Positions 8,415 to 16,542 of a stretch of 44,884 bases of DNA are shown here, in pieces. Where the stretch lies: assembly GCA_002841975.1 (NCBI GenBank), contig PHBQ01000013.1, positions 1-44,884 of the forward strand, in the 5' to 3' direction. The position numbers were made by a program, and so were the translations under genes. The notes under the pieces were generated by a model that saw only the letters and a list, made by a program, of their open reading frames with translations, did not search any database and was not told where the DNA came from. Position 1 is the first letter of the stretch. Each line of letters starts with the position of its first letter. Origin of the DNA: Candidatus Cloacimonetes bacterium HGW-Cloacimonetes-1. Its GTDB lineage: Bacteria; Cloacimonadota; Cloacimonadia; Cloacimonadales; Cloacimonadaceae.

Positions 8415-9678
8415 ATTGATGACCCGTGGATAATGAGAACACTTTCTCAAATTGTGATAAATAATTCAATGGATCAAAATTAGTTAAAGCCACCTCTTTA
8501 CCAGCCAGTCCAACGCCAATTCGATTTTGATCCTTGAGAATAAACTTAAGTAACGTTTTTAGATTCTCTTTATTGTAATCTACGCATTTTAGTATGTAAG
8601 CACTTTTTCTATTATCTAAAAACATTTCGACATCGCTTACGTCAGTTGTCAATACAGGTACACCTGACATCAAATACTCAGCAAGTTTTGTTGAAAACCC
8701 AAATTGGGCTTGCATTGACTTCTTTCTCAGCATGACCAGTAAATCGTAAGAATGATATTTCTCAACTAACTCTGCATTAGGAATTACGCCATAATAGAAG
8801 ACATTCTCAAATCTGGTTTCTTTCTTTACTCCTATTCCAAGAAGCTTCGCAGAGACTTTGCTAGCGTTTCCGTAAATGTGAAGCCGACAGTTCATACTTT
8901 TCAATTCCTCATCATCCATCAACTCGCATAGATCTATCAGCATATCCTTCTTTTCTGTGATCATACCTGCATAGCAGATATCAAATGAACTTTTTGATTG
9001 CTCTTTACATGAAGGATCGTAGAGAGAATTTTGGTTCGGATTGCATAATATTGGGATTCGTACGATAGTTTTATTTGATAGCCGGCTGTATACACCATCT
9101 AATCGCGTGGATATAGCTATTACACCATCATAAAATAGGGCTGCGAAATCTCTGAAGATCATTAACACCGAGTCAACCATTAAAATTGGGACACTTAAAA
9201 TTCTGGCCAATATTGCATCAGGGAACTGATAGTTAACCCGATTCGCTATTGCAAGTTCATTCTTCTCAATTACAGCTATTTTTCTATAAATCTTGCTGTA
9301 GAACAATGCAAGCAGGGTCAATGCAAAATTTTCTGTACACACAAATACTCTATCAATTTCATGCTCCTCGCAATATTTCATTATTTGTTTTAGATACTTG
9401 GAAGTGACAATAAGATCGACTTCTTTGAATAGCATCCGATATATTTGACTTTGTGAACGAATTTCTTTGTGTTTGAACTGCTCGGTAATGAGGTCTTTGT
9501 TTGGTTGTTTTAAAAAAATCTTTGAAAACTTCATGCTGGATATGTGTACGTCAACGCCCAGTGCATTCATGGCCCTACAATAGTTGAGTAGCCGACTATA
9601 CATAGCCGATGACTTGCTTTCAAGATCAATTGTCGAAATCACCATTACTTTCGCCAAGGAAGAATTTTGCAAGATCAT
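8407..9678 (-). CDS. glycosyltransferase, GT4-like
   Basis: About 423 residues. Near the N-terminus VMVISTIDLESKSSA resembles the glycine-poor variant of the GT-B opening strand. Later IVRIPILCNPN, YYGVIPNAELVEKYHSYDLL and LAEYLMSGVPVLTT follow the usual GT4 order, with KLAEYLMSGVP replacing the more common E-x7-E motif. It is more divergent than the other two glycosyltransferases of the operon. The start is the ATG at 9678, which forms an ATGA overlap with the upstream membrane protein gene; a GTG at 9705 in the same frame is less likely. Sugar specificity is unknown. Confidence 0.8.
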   Translation of the reverse strand: MILQNSSLAKVMVISTIDLESKSSAMYSRLLNYCRAMNALGVDVHISSMKFSKIFLKQPNKDLITEQFKHKEIRSQSQIYRMLFKEVDLIVTSKYLKQIMKYCEEHEIDRVFVCTENFALTLLALFYSKIYRKIAVIEKNELAIANRVNYQFPDAILARILSVPILMVDSVLMIFRDFAALFYDGVIAISTRLDGVYSRLSNKTIVRIPILCNPNQNSLYDPSCKEQSKSSFDICYAGMITEKKDMLIDLCELMDDEELKSMNCRLHIYGNASKVSAKLLGIGVKKETRFENVFYYGVIPNAELVEKYHSYDLLVMLRKKSMQAQFGFSTKLAEYLMSGVPVLTTDVSDVEMFLDNRKSAYILKCVDYNKENLKTLLKFILKDQNRIGVGLAGKEVALTNFDPLNYLSQFEKVFSLSTGHQCD

Positions 9679-10883
9679 GTATATAGCTTCGCTTTGCGTT
9701 TCCACATAAAATCCATCCCTGTATAAATAAACATCAATGTCAGAAAGGAGTACATGTGTACCGGTTGAGAAGACATAGCAAGCGATAAAGGCAAAACCAG
9801 TGCCAGTTTTGCAGCCATATTTACCTTGCCTTTGTACTTTTTAATAAAGAATATTATGTACCCATAGAGTCCCGACATATAAATCGCAAAGATTGTAATT
9901 CCCATTTTCGCCCAAATATCTAATACGGAAAATCCCCCCACCTCGGTAGTGCTTGCGGTTTCATAAGTTTTTGCATTAATACCTCGTCCAAATAGCCAAT
10001 ATCTGCGAAAGATAGACAGTGATTTTGTCGCATCGTGTATTCGTGAACCACGATCATCAAAATCATAAGCAGCATTTGCGGTTGCAATTTCATTTTGGAT
10101 TTTATCCCTGATAAATGGGGCATTCATAAAAGCCGTAGCCATAATAAGCACCGCTAATATGATCAAAGCAGAACTTGTGAATTTCTTTGTTGCAGTAGCA
10201 GATATTACCAGCAACAAAGCGAAAGCAATGTAGCCGGCTGTGGACTGGGTTAACAGTAGGGCAATTGTAAAGATCAAATTCTGAACATTAAATATACTAT
10301 TGTACCTAAACCAGTTTAACATCATTGCAAGCAACAAATACAAAGCATAAGCTCCTGGCTCTGTAAAAGGGCCCTGTAACCGAGCAATGATTTGATATGT
10401 GTATAGTGAAGAGGGGAAAAAGTGGCTATAGACTATTATCGATCGCCTTTGTTCCTCATAAAGCTCAATGCCATTAGTTCTGATAAAATCCAAGATTATA
10501 GGGTTCAGTAATGAAAACAAGTAAATCACCAAGCTTACTAAAGTCCATACATATAGCACATTCACAAAATACCTGTCGATTTGATAATCAAATCTGCGGA
10601 TGATAAAATATGGAACCGTGAACATTGCCACTTGGTTAGCAAATTGAAAAATTGTTACATCTCCTCCGTAGAAGAAAGCCTGTATCACCATTGTGCCTAC
10701 TAATGTGATAATCAACACTATAAACACTCTTGATAAGTGCATTTTTCTGAAGTAAACAAGTCCAAATACAAAAAACAAATATCTTGCAGAAGCTATGTAA
10801 AAATGTGGCAGTGCAGTTAACCCTACAATGATAGTCATTAAAAAGTATCCCTTCCAGTTAAGAAGTTCAGTACTGTCGTGCAT
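9675..10883 (-). CDS. Wzy/O-antigen ligase-like membrane protein
   Basis: This 402-residue protein has about ten strongly hydrophobic segments and one larger hydrophilic loop (around residues 255-305, containing RDKIQNEIATANAAYDFDDRGSR). The layout, with a segment reading RLQGPFTEPGAYALYL before the loop, is typical of O-antigen polymerases and ligases (Wzy_C/WaaL superfamily), which join lipid-linked repeat units on the periplasmic side of the inner membrane. These proteins share little sequence, so polymerase versus ligase cannot be decided. AGAGAG precedes the ATG, and the gene follows the acetyltransferase with a 36 bp gap, one of the few real gaps in this operon. With the flippase two genes upstream it points to a Wzx/Wzy-dependent pathway. 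Confidence 0.75.
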   Translation of the reverse strand: MHDSTELLNWKGYFLMTIIVGLTALPHFYIASARYLFFVFGLVYFRKMHLSRVFIVLIITLVGTMVIQAFFYGGDVTIFQFANQVAMFTVPYFIIRRFDYQIDRYFVNVLYVWTLVSLVIYLFSLLNPIILDFIRTNGIELYEEQRRSIIVYSHFFPSSLYTYQIIARLQGPFTEPGAYALYLLLAMMLNWFRYNSIFNVQNLIFTIALLLTQSTAGYIAFALLLVISATATKKFTSSALIILAVLIMATAFMNAPFIRDKIQNEIATANAAYDFDDRGSRIHDATKSLSIFRRYWLFGRGINAKTYETASTTEVGGFSVLDIWAKMGITIFAIYMSGLYGYIIFFIKKYKGKVNMAAKLALVLPLSLAMSSQPVHMYSFLTLMFIYTGMDFMWKRKAKLYT

Positions 10884-10919
10884 AAATTCTCTCTTGTCTT
10901 GGAGTTTTATATGTGGATG

Positions 10920-11612
10920 TTAGCATTTAGACCCTGTATGAGTGGCGTTGGGGCTGAAAGCTCTTATGAATTTCTTTACATCATGAAAACATGCAAAGTT
11001 CATTGCAATATCTTCTAAACTATAGTCCCACCAACTGATCTTGAGCATCTTCTCTATAGTCTCTTCATCAAAGCGCATTTTCAATAATCTCGCCGGCACT
11101 CCACCCACAATTGAATACGGGATAACATTTTTTGTTACAATTGCTCCCGCAGCCACTATAGATCCATCTCCAATCGATACACCAGACATGATAATGGCAC
11201 CATAACCAATCCATACATCGTTGCCAATTACAATCGTATCACCTATTTCGTCAAAATACATTTTATCCGCAAAAGTGGGGAAACCCTTGTTATTAGAATA
11301 GAATGCAGGATGTGTAGATGCCATGTTCGTTGGATGCTTTCCCAATCCCATTACAACATTTGAGCCCACAGATGTAAATTTCTTTATAGTCACATTGGTC
11401 AGACGACACCCACTATTAATATACGAATGATCCCCAATCAAGCAATCCTTAATGGAAACATCATGATTGATATAAACATTATACCCAACAGCTGTGTTAC
11501 ATAGCGAACTATTCAACCCAACGTGTAACCCCTTTCCAAATTGCTTTTGTAAGCGATGTCGGCGGTAATGTAGCAATAAGTGTCTTATGTTCAGATAATT
11601 TATCAGCCGCAT
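10920..11612 (-). CDS. hexapeptide-repeat acetyltransferase (CatB/LpxA-like)
   Basis: About 230 residues of left-handed parallel beta-helix. The C-terminal half has the classic run GNDVWIGYGAIIMSGVSIG followed by GSIVAAGAIVTKNV and IVGGVPARLLKMRF, the closing motif of CatB/VatD/WbbJ-type O-acetyltransferases. These enzymes move acetyl from acetyl-CoA to a sugar hydroxyl in the cytoplasm. A TTG at 11627 would overlap the flippase, but the ATG at 11612, two bases after the flippase stop and preceded by GGGGAAAG, is clearly better. It supplies the O-acetyl decoration of the glycan made by this operon. Confidence 0.9.
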   Translation of the reverse strand: MRLINYLNIRHLLLHYRRHRLQKQFGKGLHVGLNSSLCNTAVGYNVYINHDVSIKDCLIGDHSYINSGCRLTNVTIKKFTSVGSNVVMGLGKHPTNMASTHPAFYSNNKGFPTFADKMYFDEIGDTIVIGNDVWIGYGAIIMSGVSIGDGSIVAAGAIVTKNVIPYSIVGGVPARLLKMRFDEETIEKMLKISWWDYSLEDIAMNFACFHDVKKFIRAFSPNATHTGSKC

Positions 11613-11614
11613 AT

Positions 11615-12982
11615 CTACTTTCCCCAAATACCTGTGGCCCCATTCAAGATTTTGTGCGCTTGAATAGGTGAAAGAATAGCAAGGGGGAGGACTTGGAAAA
11701 CTATTAATGAAATAACGATAGCTTCAGAACCCATTCCGGCGAACTTTACTAACAACACTCCGAATAAGACATAGAAAACCGCCATCGGGATACATAACAT
11801 CATCTGTAATTTGAGTTTCGAAGTAGAGTTAATAAAGGGGTTATAAATGGAAACTATCATAAACAGACTGAAATACAGTACAAGCAACGAAGAGAGTAAA
11901 TAATTCACCTGAACTTTGCCATGAAGCCAAATATCGAATATCGGTTTTTGAACAAAAACCATTAATATCATAACAGCCATAACTACAACCCACAACATCT
12001 TAAGTCTTCCAAATGTTTGCCTTATCCAGGAGTAATCCCCCCTATAGTATGCATCACCATAACCAGTCCATAGTGGCTGAACCATCATTGCAAACATCAT
12101 AGAGATCAAAGAAAAATACTTCATACTAATGCTATAATCCGTTACACTCTCAGGTCCAAGTAAATTGCTGATTAATAGATTTGTCGATTGAGCAAAAACT
12201 ATAAGAGATAATTGAATTACAAAGAACTTTACGCCTACGTTGACGAGATCGTGCCACAGAGAAAGTTTAAACTTTGAAAGTGACGGAGCAATGGCTTTAT
12301 AGGTAGTTCTGAACAAATATATGGATGCTATAACTGTAACCGACACATTCGAACCAGTGTACAGTAAAGCATACTTTAAAATCGAGGGCGTTGTAAATCT
12401 TGAAAGGACAATTATGCCAATGAAGGTGATTACTTGTGCAATAGTTGATAGTCCATTACTGATCGCATTCTTTAGGTCAGCTGTTAGAATAGTGTTAATC
12501 AATCTAACAACAAAATTTATGCTCATTACAAAAAAAACGATAAAGACTGTTTCGGATAACTCGCCTTTCATACTGTCTGGAGCATTTAACACCTTACTCC
12601 AGTCAATGAACCGATTAAGGCTGAAGAATATCCCTGTCAGGACTAGGGCTATCAGACCAAACAAGACATAAGCAGTACTGACATATTCTTTGATTTCATC
12701 AAATCTGATTTTGGCCTTCAGTTCCGTAAACTTATTACGTAATCCATTTCCTATACCTACATCGAAGATCAATATCCATGCTAACATCGAAGACAGGGCT
12801 GCCCATAACCCATATCTGGTTTTGTCCAAATAATTCAAGGTGATTGGTACCATCACAAAACCAATTAACATGTTGATAAACTTCAATATTATTGACGACG
12901 ATAAATTCGCGAATATTTTACCGTTGCGCGTGGAGTAAAATTCTTTGGATGTTAATCTATCGAAATATTGTTTTCCCTTCAA
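11615..12982 (-). CDS. Wzx-like polysaccharide flippase
   Basis: About 455 residues with twelve or more hydrophobic segments and the repeated layout of the MOP superfamily (Wzx/RfbX/MATE). An early segment ending in LNYLDKTRYGLWAALSSMLAW, with a conserved aromatic-glycine motif, is typical of Wzx N-termini. Such proteins move undecaprenyl-diphosphate-linked oligosaccharide repeat units from the cytoplasmic to the periplasmic leaflet. The start appears to be a TTG overlapping the upstream lipoprotein stop as TTGA, so translation is probably coupled. Downstream lie the acetyltransferase and the Wzy-like gene. Confidence 0.88.
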   Translation of the reverse strand: MKGKQYFDRLTSKEFYSTRNGKIFANLSSSIILKFINMLIGFVMVPITLNYLDKTRYGLWAALSSMLAWILIFDVGIGNGLRNKFTELKAKIRFDEIKEYVSTAYVLFGLIALVLTGIFFSLNRFIDWSKVLNAPDSMKGELSETVFIVFFVMSINFVVRLINTILTADLKNAISNGLSTIAQVITFIGIIVLSRFTTPSILKYALLYTGSNVSVTVIASIYLFRTTYKAIAPSLSKFKLSLWHDLVNVGVKFFVIQLSLIVFAQSTNLLISNLLGPESVTDYSISMKYFSLISMMFAMMVQPLWTGYGDAYYRGDYSWIRQTFGRLKMLWVVVMAVMILMVFVQKPIFDIWLHGKVQVNYLLSSLLVLYFSLFMIVSIYNPFINSTSKLKLQMMLCIPMAVFYVLFGVLLVKFAGMGSEAIVISLIVFQVLPLAILSPIQAHKILNGATGIWGK

Positions 12983-14565
12983 TGCGATATCCCCGCATTA
13001 CTGACTCTTGTCGCCTTAATGGGATTGATATTAAAATAGCCTGTCGACTCAATAATCATATTAGGATGCCCCAAATACTGATAGTCTTCTCTATCCAGTA
13101 TTTTGGATTGAATCAGTGGGATATCCACCGTCCCAAAATAGTTCATTGTTGCATCAACATCAAACAGGTTCCAAGCTATTAGATAGAGGAACACTTCCTG
13201 AGAGAGAATATTGTTATTGTGAATAACAGGTTGACAGTTAGTATAGGTAGCACCCAAATCAAAACCGACCATTATACCCATTTTCGAAGTGATCAAATTG
13301 TAATCAATTGTCGGGATTAACTGATGACCACAAACTCGTATGTCATATCTATCGCTGGAGTCAAACACATTGTGATGAATTCGTGTCTCTGAAGCATATG
13401 ATTCACTTGCATATCTGTTTCTGGAAAAATAGCAATTAGAGACTTGACCATAACACAAATCCTTAACCTTCACTCCACTTGAGTTATTTAAGACTATGGA
13501 GTTTTTAATGTTTACACTCTGGCATCCAATAGTGTAAAAGCCTGCATACGATGTGAATAGGCCATCTATATTCTCACGAATGTTCATGGCTATACAGCGG
13601 TCAACTACTACAGAAGTACCTTGATTAAAGGTAATCCCGGCTGTACTGTTTCTAACGATACAGTCAGTAACTACAGAGGAGCTATTATTGACGCGCAAAC
13701 CATTAGTAGAATTTTCGATAATGCACTTCCTCAAATCCACATCTCCAAAAACCTGAATCTCATTATATCTATTACTCAGCTCACCGATCGCAGAATTAGA
13801 AGTGATCAAAGAGAACTCGCCGTTACCATTATCTTCGGAAGACAGATTTCCTGTGACCGTTAAATTCTTATTAGTAGCAACATTAACACGGCTCCCGTTC
13901 TCAATAATCAAGTTTCCGGATATTGTTAGATTATCGTTGATCAGATAACTCTTATCACGTTTAAATCGATAATCACCCACAATAGTTCCAGATAGTACTT
14001 TTACCGGATACAATGTAAGCACGTTCTCATTTCTATAGATCTTATTTGGTTGTGGATTAGCTTTGTTTGGAATCCTATCAAGTAAGGTGTTTTCACCCTT
14101 ACTTATGCTGAAATTATAGGCACAATGAAGCCCCCACCCAGATTTGGACAAGAGAACATTGTAGCGTCCTACCGGAATATCCTCAATTTTAAAAGTACCA
14201 TCCGTACTGGCAATAACTGACTTTACAGGTTGAGCATTTCTATGATCAAATTCTGTTTCTTGGCTGATTTGCACACCAACATTCGGGTACTCACGATTGA
14301 TCCGGACAATAGTAGTATCAAGCTCTGCCAATGGATATAAGGCTACAGTTACTCCACTAAAATCTATAGGATCCAGGAGAGGGTCGCCGGTATCATTTAC
14401 TAATTCAACTCGTCCACTTAGGGAGCCTACTTCAGGGGATGTGGAAGATGAGCACGACATAATGAAAAGTAAAGAAGCTGCCAGAAGCAAACATAGTATC
14501 AACCTTATGTGGCTAAGACCTCGTTGGTTGCATTTAAATGTTTCTTGTGTCGCATTAAGATACAT
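12979..14565 (-). CDS. beta-helix lipoprotein with N-terminal regulatory-like domain
   Basis: This protein of about 528 residues begins at the ATG at 14565, which has a strong AAAGGAG site, and carries a lipoprotein signal ending FIMSC (Cys38). Residues of about 47-150 form a carboxypeptidase-regulatory-like beta-sandwich (SLSGRVEL, GVTVALYPL, GTFKIEDIPVGRYNVLLSKSG). The rest is a right-handed parallel beta-helix of the NosD/pectate-lyase type, with rungs such as VTDCIVRNSTAGI and VSNCYFSRNRYA. It is the first gene of the long glycan operon and should sit on a membrane facing the periplasm or outside. Beta-helix proteins in such places act as lyases, epimerases or binding scaffolds; no catalytic residues can be assigned here. 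Confidence 0.85.
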   Translation of the reverse strand: MYLNATQETFKCNQRGLSHIRLILCLLLAASLLFIMSCSSSTSPEVGSLSGRVELVNDTGDPLLDPIDFSGVTVALYPLAELDTTIVRINREYPNVGVQISQETEFDHRNAQPVKSVIASTDGTFKIEDIPVGRYNVLLSKSGWGLHCAYNFSISKGENTLLDRIPNKANPQPNKIYRNENVLTLYPVKVLSGTIVGDYRFKRDKSYLINDNLTISGNLIIENGSRVNVATNKNLTVTGNLSSEDNGNGEFSLITSNSAIGELSNRYNEIQVFGDVDLRKCIIENSTNGLRVNNSSSVVTDCIVRNSTAGITFNQGTSVVVDRCIAMNIRENIDGLFTSYAGFYTIGCQSVNIKNSIVLNNSSGVKVKDLCYGQVSNCYFSRNRYASESYASETRIHHNVFDSSDRYDIRVCGHQLIPTIDYNLITSKMGIMVGFDLGATYTNCQPVIHNNNILSQEVFLYLIAWNLFDVDATMNYFGTVDIPLIQSKILDREDYQYLGHPNMIIESTGYFNINPIKATRVSNAGISH

Positions 14566-15047
14566 GATATGCTCCTTTACTTGTGACCAATCCACAGCTT
14601 CGCCCCATCGCTTACAGTTCAATGTCCATAAGCTCTATCGGGGAAATACTGGCGTTTAGATTATATTTAGACGGGGGAACTTGTTGATGATTGGAAGGAT
14701 TGAGCTGCTGTAAAAAATACTGGTTGAGATGGGATTATTGGCGTAGTGCATAATAGTAATCAAATGCTTTCGCCCAAGTTTCTGTATATTTCTTGCATAG
14801 CAATCTATCATTATTCCAATCACTTACTTATCTAATTTTGTAGTGAACCAACCTCTAGTATTGAACCTAATCTGTCAAATGTTTTTTTGGTCATACAACC
14901 GACAAAAACTCTGGGTAGTTTCCTTGTTGCAGCCTTGTATTGCTAATATCTGTTCATTGAAATAGAAGTAACAATGCAACTCTGACGTCTCCACGTAGTT
15001 GTGCGATATAGATACATCATTCCCCTGCTTTCACTTGCGAACATCTA
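14566..15047. other. A+T-rich intergenic region with a short coding-like remnant
   Basis: This 480 bp stretch between the glycan operon and the 148-residue protein gene has no full gene. Besides the candidate promoter, the minus strand from about 14826 to 14735 has 30 open codons reading DWNNDRLLCKKYTETWAKAF and onward to a stop. Its aromatic, charged composition looks like the tail of a real protein, but no start or family was found, so it may be the end of a lost gene or chance. Confidence 0.35.
14660..14687 (-). promoter_or_regulatory. candidate promoter of the glycan operon
   Basis: On the minus strand a perfect TATAAT (14665-14660) lies 16 bp after TCAACA (14687-14682), which matches the -35 consensus at four of six positions. 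The start of transcription would be near 14653, giving a leader of about 88 bases before the lipoprotein ATG. It is the only good -10 box in the gap and would serve the whole minus-strand operon. Confidence 0.4.
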
Positions 15048-15494
15048 TCATATCTGACTTTGCATCTCTAGATAGCCTGGCACTTTCTCCAGTAATCCGG
15101 CATCAATTGCCCTGGCAAGTGTGAGGCATGGAATGCTCTCTGCGATAATCTGATCTCTAGTCAAAACAGTGTAATCAATGTCTGGATAATCTGTTTTTAA
15201 CCTCATCAAGATGCGCATCAGTACATTGAGCCAGGAATTCAAGGCTCTGCCCCTACGTCGGTTTTGTTGATTGTAGAGACTGATATAGCGTCGGCAATCC
15301 TCTTTGTAAGCATCCGACACTGCTATCCTCTTGATAAACGCATGGATATCACAGAATGTAGTATTGGGTGGAACTCTGCGGGGCATCACCTTTTTTCTGG
15401 CGATCAGGCAGTTGAGCCGTGAATTGTAATAAATTACCATGTCGTCCATATTCCCGGCAAAACCCGGAAGAGCCAGTTTGACCTTTGCTTTCAT
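15048..15494 (-). CDS. hypothetical protein of 148 residues
   Basis: I do not recognise this protein. The ATG at 15494 follows a strong GGAGG site, so translation is likely; a longer frame back to 15596 crosses the promoter and is rejected. The N-terminus KAKVKLALPGFAGNMDDMVIYYNSR is followed by a basic stretch (ARKKVMPRRVPPN) and then a mostly helical segment with many Arg and Lys residues. The opening, a G-x-x-G-x-x-x-x-x-V-x-Y-Y pattern followed by a proline-rich basic strand, faintly recalls small DUF6266/phage-like proteins, but this is only an impression. It is a single-gene unit with its own promoter, next to a repeat-rich region. Confidence 0.7.
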   Translation of the reverse strand: MKAKVKLALPGFAGNMDDMVIYYNSRLNCLIARKKVMPRRVPPNTTFCDIHAFIKRIAVSDAYKEDCRRYISLYNQQNRRRGRALNSWLNVLMRILMRLKTDYPDIDYTVLTRDQIIAESIPCLTLARAIDAGLLEKVPGYLEMQSQI

Positions 15495-15537
15495 GTTTCC
15501 TCCAAACAGTTTAGCGAGCAAGCGCTCATATTTAGTG

Positions 15538-15566
15538 ACACTATCAAAAAGCTGATTTTTTGTCAA
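15538..15566 (-). promoter_or_regulatory. candidate promoter of the 148-residue protein gene, with internal inverted repeat
   Basis: On the minus strand a perfect TTGACA (15566-15561) is followed after 17 bp by TAGTGT (15543-15538), a weak -10. The spacer contains the inverted repeat CAAAAA-atcagc-TTTTTG, which could be an operator. The gene's ATG lies about 44 bases downstream of the -10 box. Confidence 0.45.
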
Positions 15567-15652
15567 GCATTGTGAGTGGCGCTTATTTGCGCACAATTGA
15601 TCGGCATAGCATGAGATACCGTAAGTTACTGCTTTTCAATGGAATAATAGCC

Positions 15653-15690
15653 ACCCTCACCCCAGCCCTCTCCCAGAACGGGAGAGGGAG
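15653..15690. repeat. GC-rich hairpin repeat (CCCTCTCCC type)
   Basis: CCCTCTCCC and GGGAGAGGG form a perfect 9 bp stem around the loop AGAAC, preceded by CCCTCACCCCAG. Sequences of this kind are widespread as intergenic repeats in many bacterial genomes. A decayed copy is at about 16326-16349. There is no T-tract, so it is not a standard terminator. Confidence 0.6.
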
Positions 15691-15830
15691 TTCATTTGGT
15701 TTAATAGTCACACGGATTTCTTTACTCCGTTATACATTAAATCAATGGAATATGGCGATGTTGTGGCGTCCTAGCGGATTCTTTTCGGTTTTAGGGCATT
15801 GCTCTGAAGTAGTGTACAGGCTTTGATTTG

Positions 15831-15933
15831 TGTCGCCCGTGAAGGGCTCTGTCGGGGAGTGGAACCATAACGAGGGTCTTCGTGCCTGCGGCACTCCGAA
15901 CCCGTCGCTATCGGATGTCGCCCACGAGGGGCT
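15831..15933. repeat. dispersed element of about 103 bp, copy 1
   Basis: This copy matches 33650-33752 at roughly nine of ten positions over the same length without a gap. Both ends carry the same short motif, TGTCGCCC followed after about five bases by GGGCT, which can form a GCCC/GGGC mini-hairpin. The centre includes the shared block AACGAGGGTCTTCGTG. No open reading frame runs through it. Confidence 0.75.
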
Positions 15934-16389
15934 AATCTGGATTTCAAAATTCCCGCTATAGGGACTTTTTCAGCAGACTTACCCGTTTTAACGGGTAACG
16001 GATTACAGGCGTTCGATTTATCCCACGTACCGAGAAATGTGCCAACCTCAAACCGGTGCTAACCGGTGGCGGACTTTGGATGGGATTTCAATCCCCGTCT
16101 TTTCCCCAATGCCTTCACATAACATGCTACGTTAACCACTATATCGCATCTATATAGGCAAGAGTGATACACCTCTGATTCCCAAATCGAGTTTGGAATG
16201 ACGACGGTTTCAGGGCAGCGTATACTTTGAGTGAAAATTCCGGCGACGAATATTGAACATAGAACTGTGTTCTATCTGCAGATACGAAGATCTGCAAATC
16301 CCGTAGTTGGCTTAGTCAACATTCTTCTCTCCCAAAATGGACGAGGGAGTAGAAATATCCGCTTCCGACCTTCTCCTTCCTTATTGAGA

Positions 16390-16454
16390 TATGGCTATGA
16401 TGTGGCTATGCCGCCCCATGAATCATAGGGCGGCATATCCACATCATAGCCACA
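16390..16454. repeat. long palindromic element, copy A
   Basis: Two 32 bp arms (16390-16421 and 16423-16454) are almost perfect reverse complements around a single central base, with the centre CATGAATCATAG. The arms share the core GATGTGG-TATGCCGCCC with the element at 32473-32559. Outer sequence on the right (CACAACTAAGTA) also matches that copy, while the left flank has decayed. It ends about 28 bases before a TTGACA and 88 bases before the microprotein gene. Confidence 0.8.
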
Positions 16455-16481
16455 ACTAAGTAGGAGGCGAGTAATCTGCGC

Positions 16482-16542
16482 TTGACAGATTTGTTCGGGC
16501 ATTGGAGATTGAACTCCAGTTTTTTGGAATATTGGAGTTTCG
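16482..16542 (+). promoter_or_regulatory. leader of the acyl-shuttle operon with alternative hairpins
   Basis: A perfect TTGACA lies at 16482-16487, but the expected -10 (GAGATT at 16505-16510) is poor, so the promoter is uncertain. Hairpin 1 pairs TGGAG (16503-16507) with CTCCA (16514-16518) and is followed by six T (16520-16525). Hairpin 2 pairs AACTCCA (16512-16518) with TGGAGTT (16533-16539), which contains the GGAG ribosome-binding site of the microprotein. The two cannot form together. Confidence 0.3.

Larger units (their letters stand above)
15495..16542. other. repeat-rich intergenic region of about 1 kb
   Basis: No gene with a plausible start, ribosome-binding site and family was found here. 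It holds a GC-rich hairpin repeat (15653-15690), one copy of a dispersed element of about 103 bp (15831-15933), a degenerate second CTCTCCC...GAGGGAG unit (about 16326-16349), a 65 bp palindrome (16390-16454) and the leader of the acyl-shuttle operon. A further fragment at 16263-16277 matches 33843-33857 at 14 of 15 bases, so the relation to the region at 33.5-33.9 kb reaches beyond the 103 bp unit. Confidence 0.6.

Noticed and set aside
1-14565. Glycan operon considered as a prophage or integrative element
   Set aside because: No integrase, attachment repeats or phage genes are present. A horizontally exchanged polysaccharide locus fits better.
15831-15933. Dispersed element considered as an insertion sequence end or CRISPR unit
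   Set aside because: There is no transposase, no regular spacing and only two distant copies in the window.
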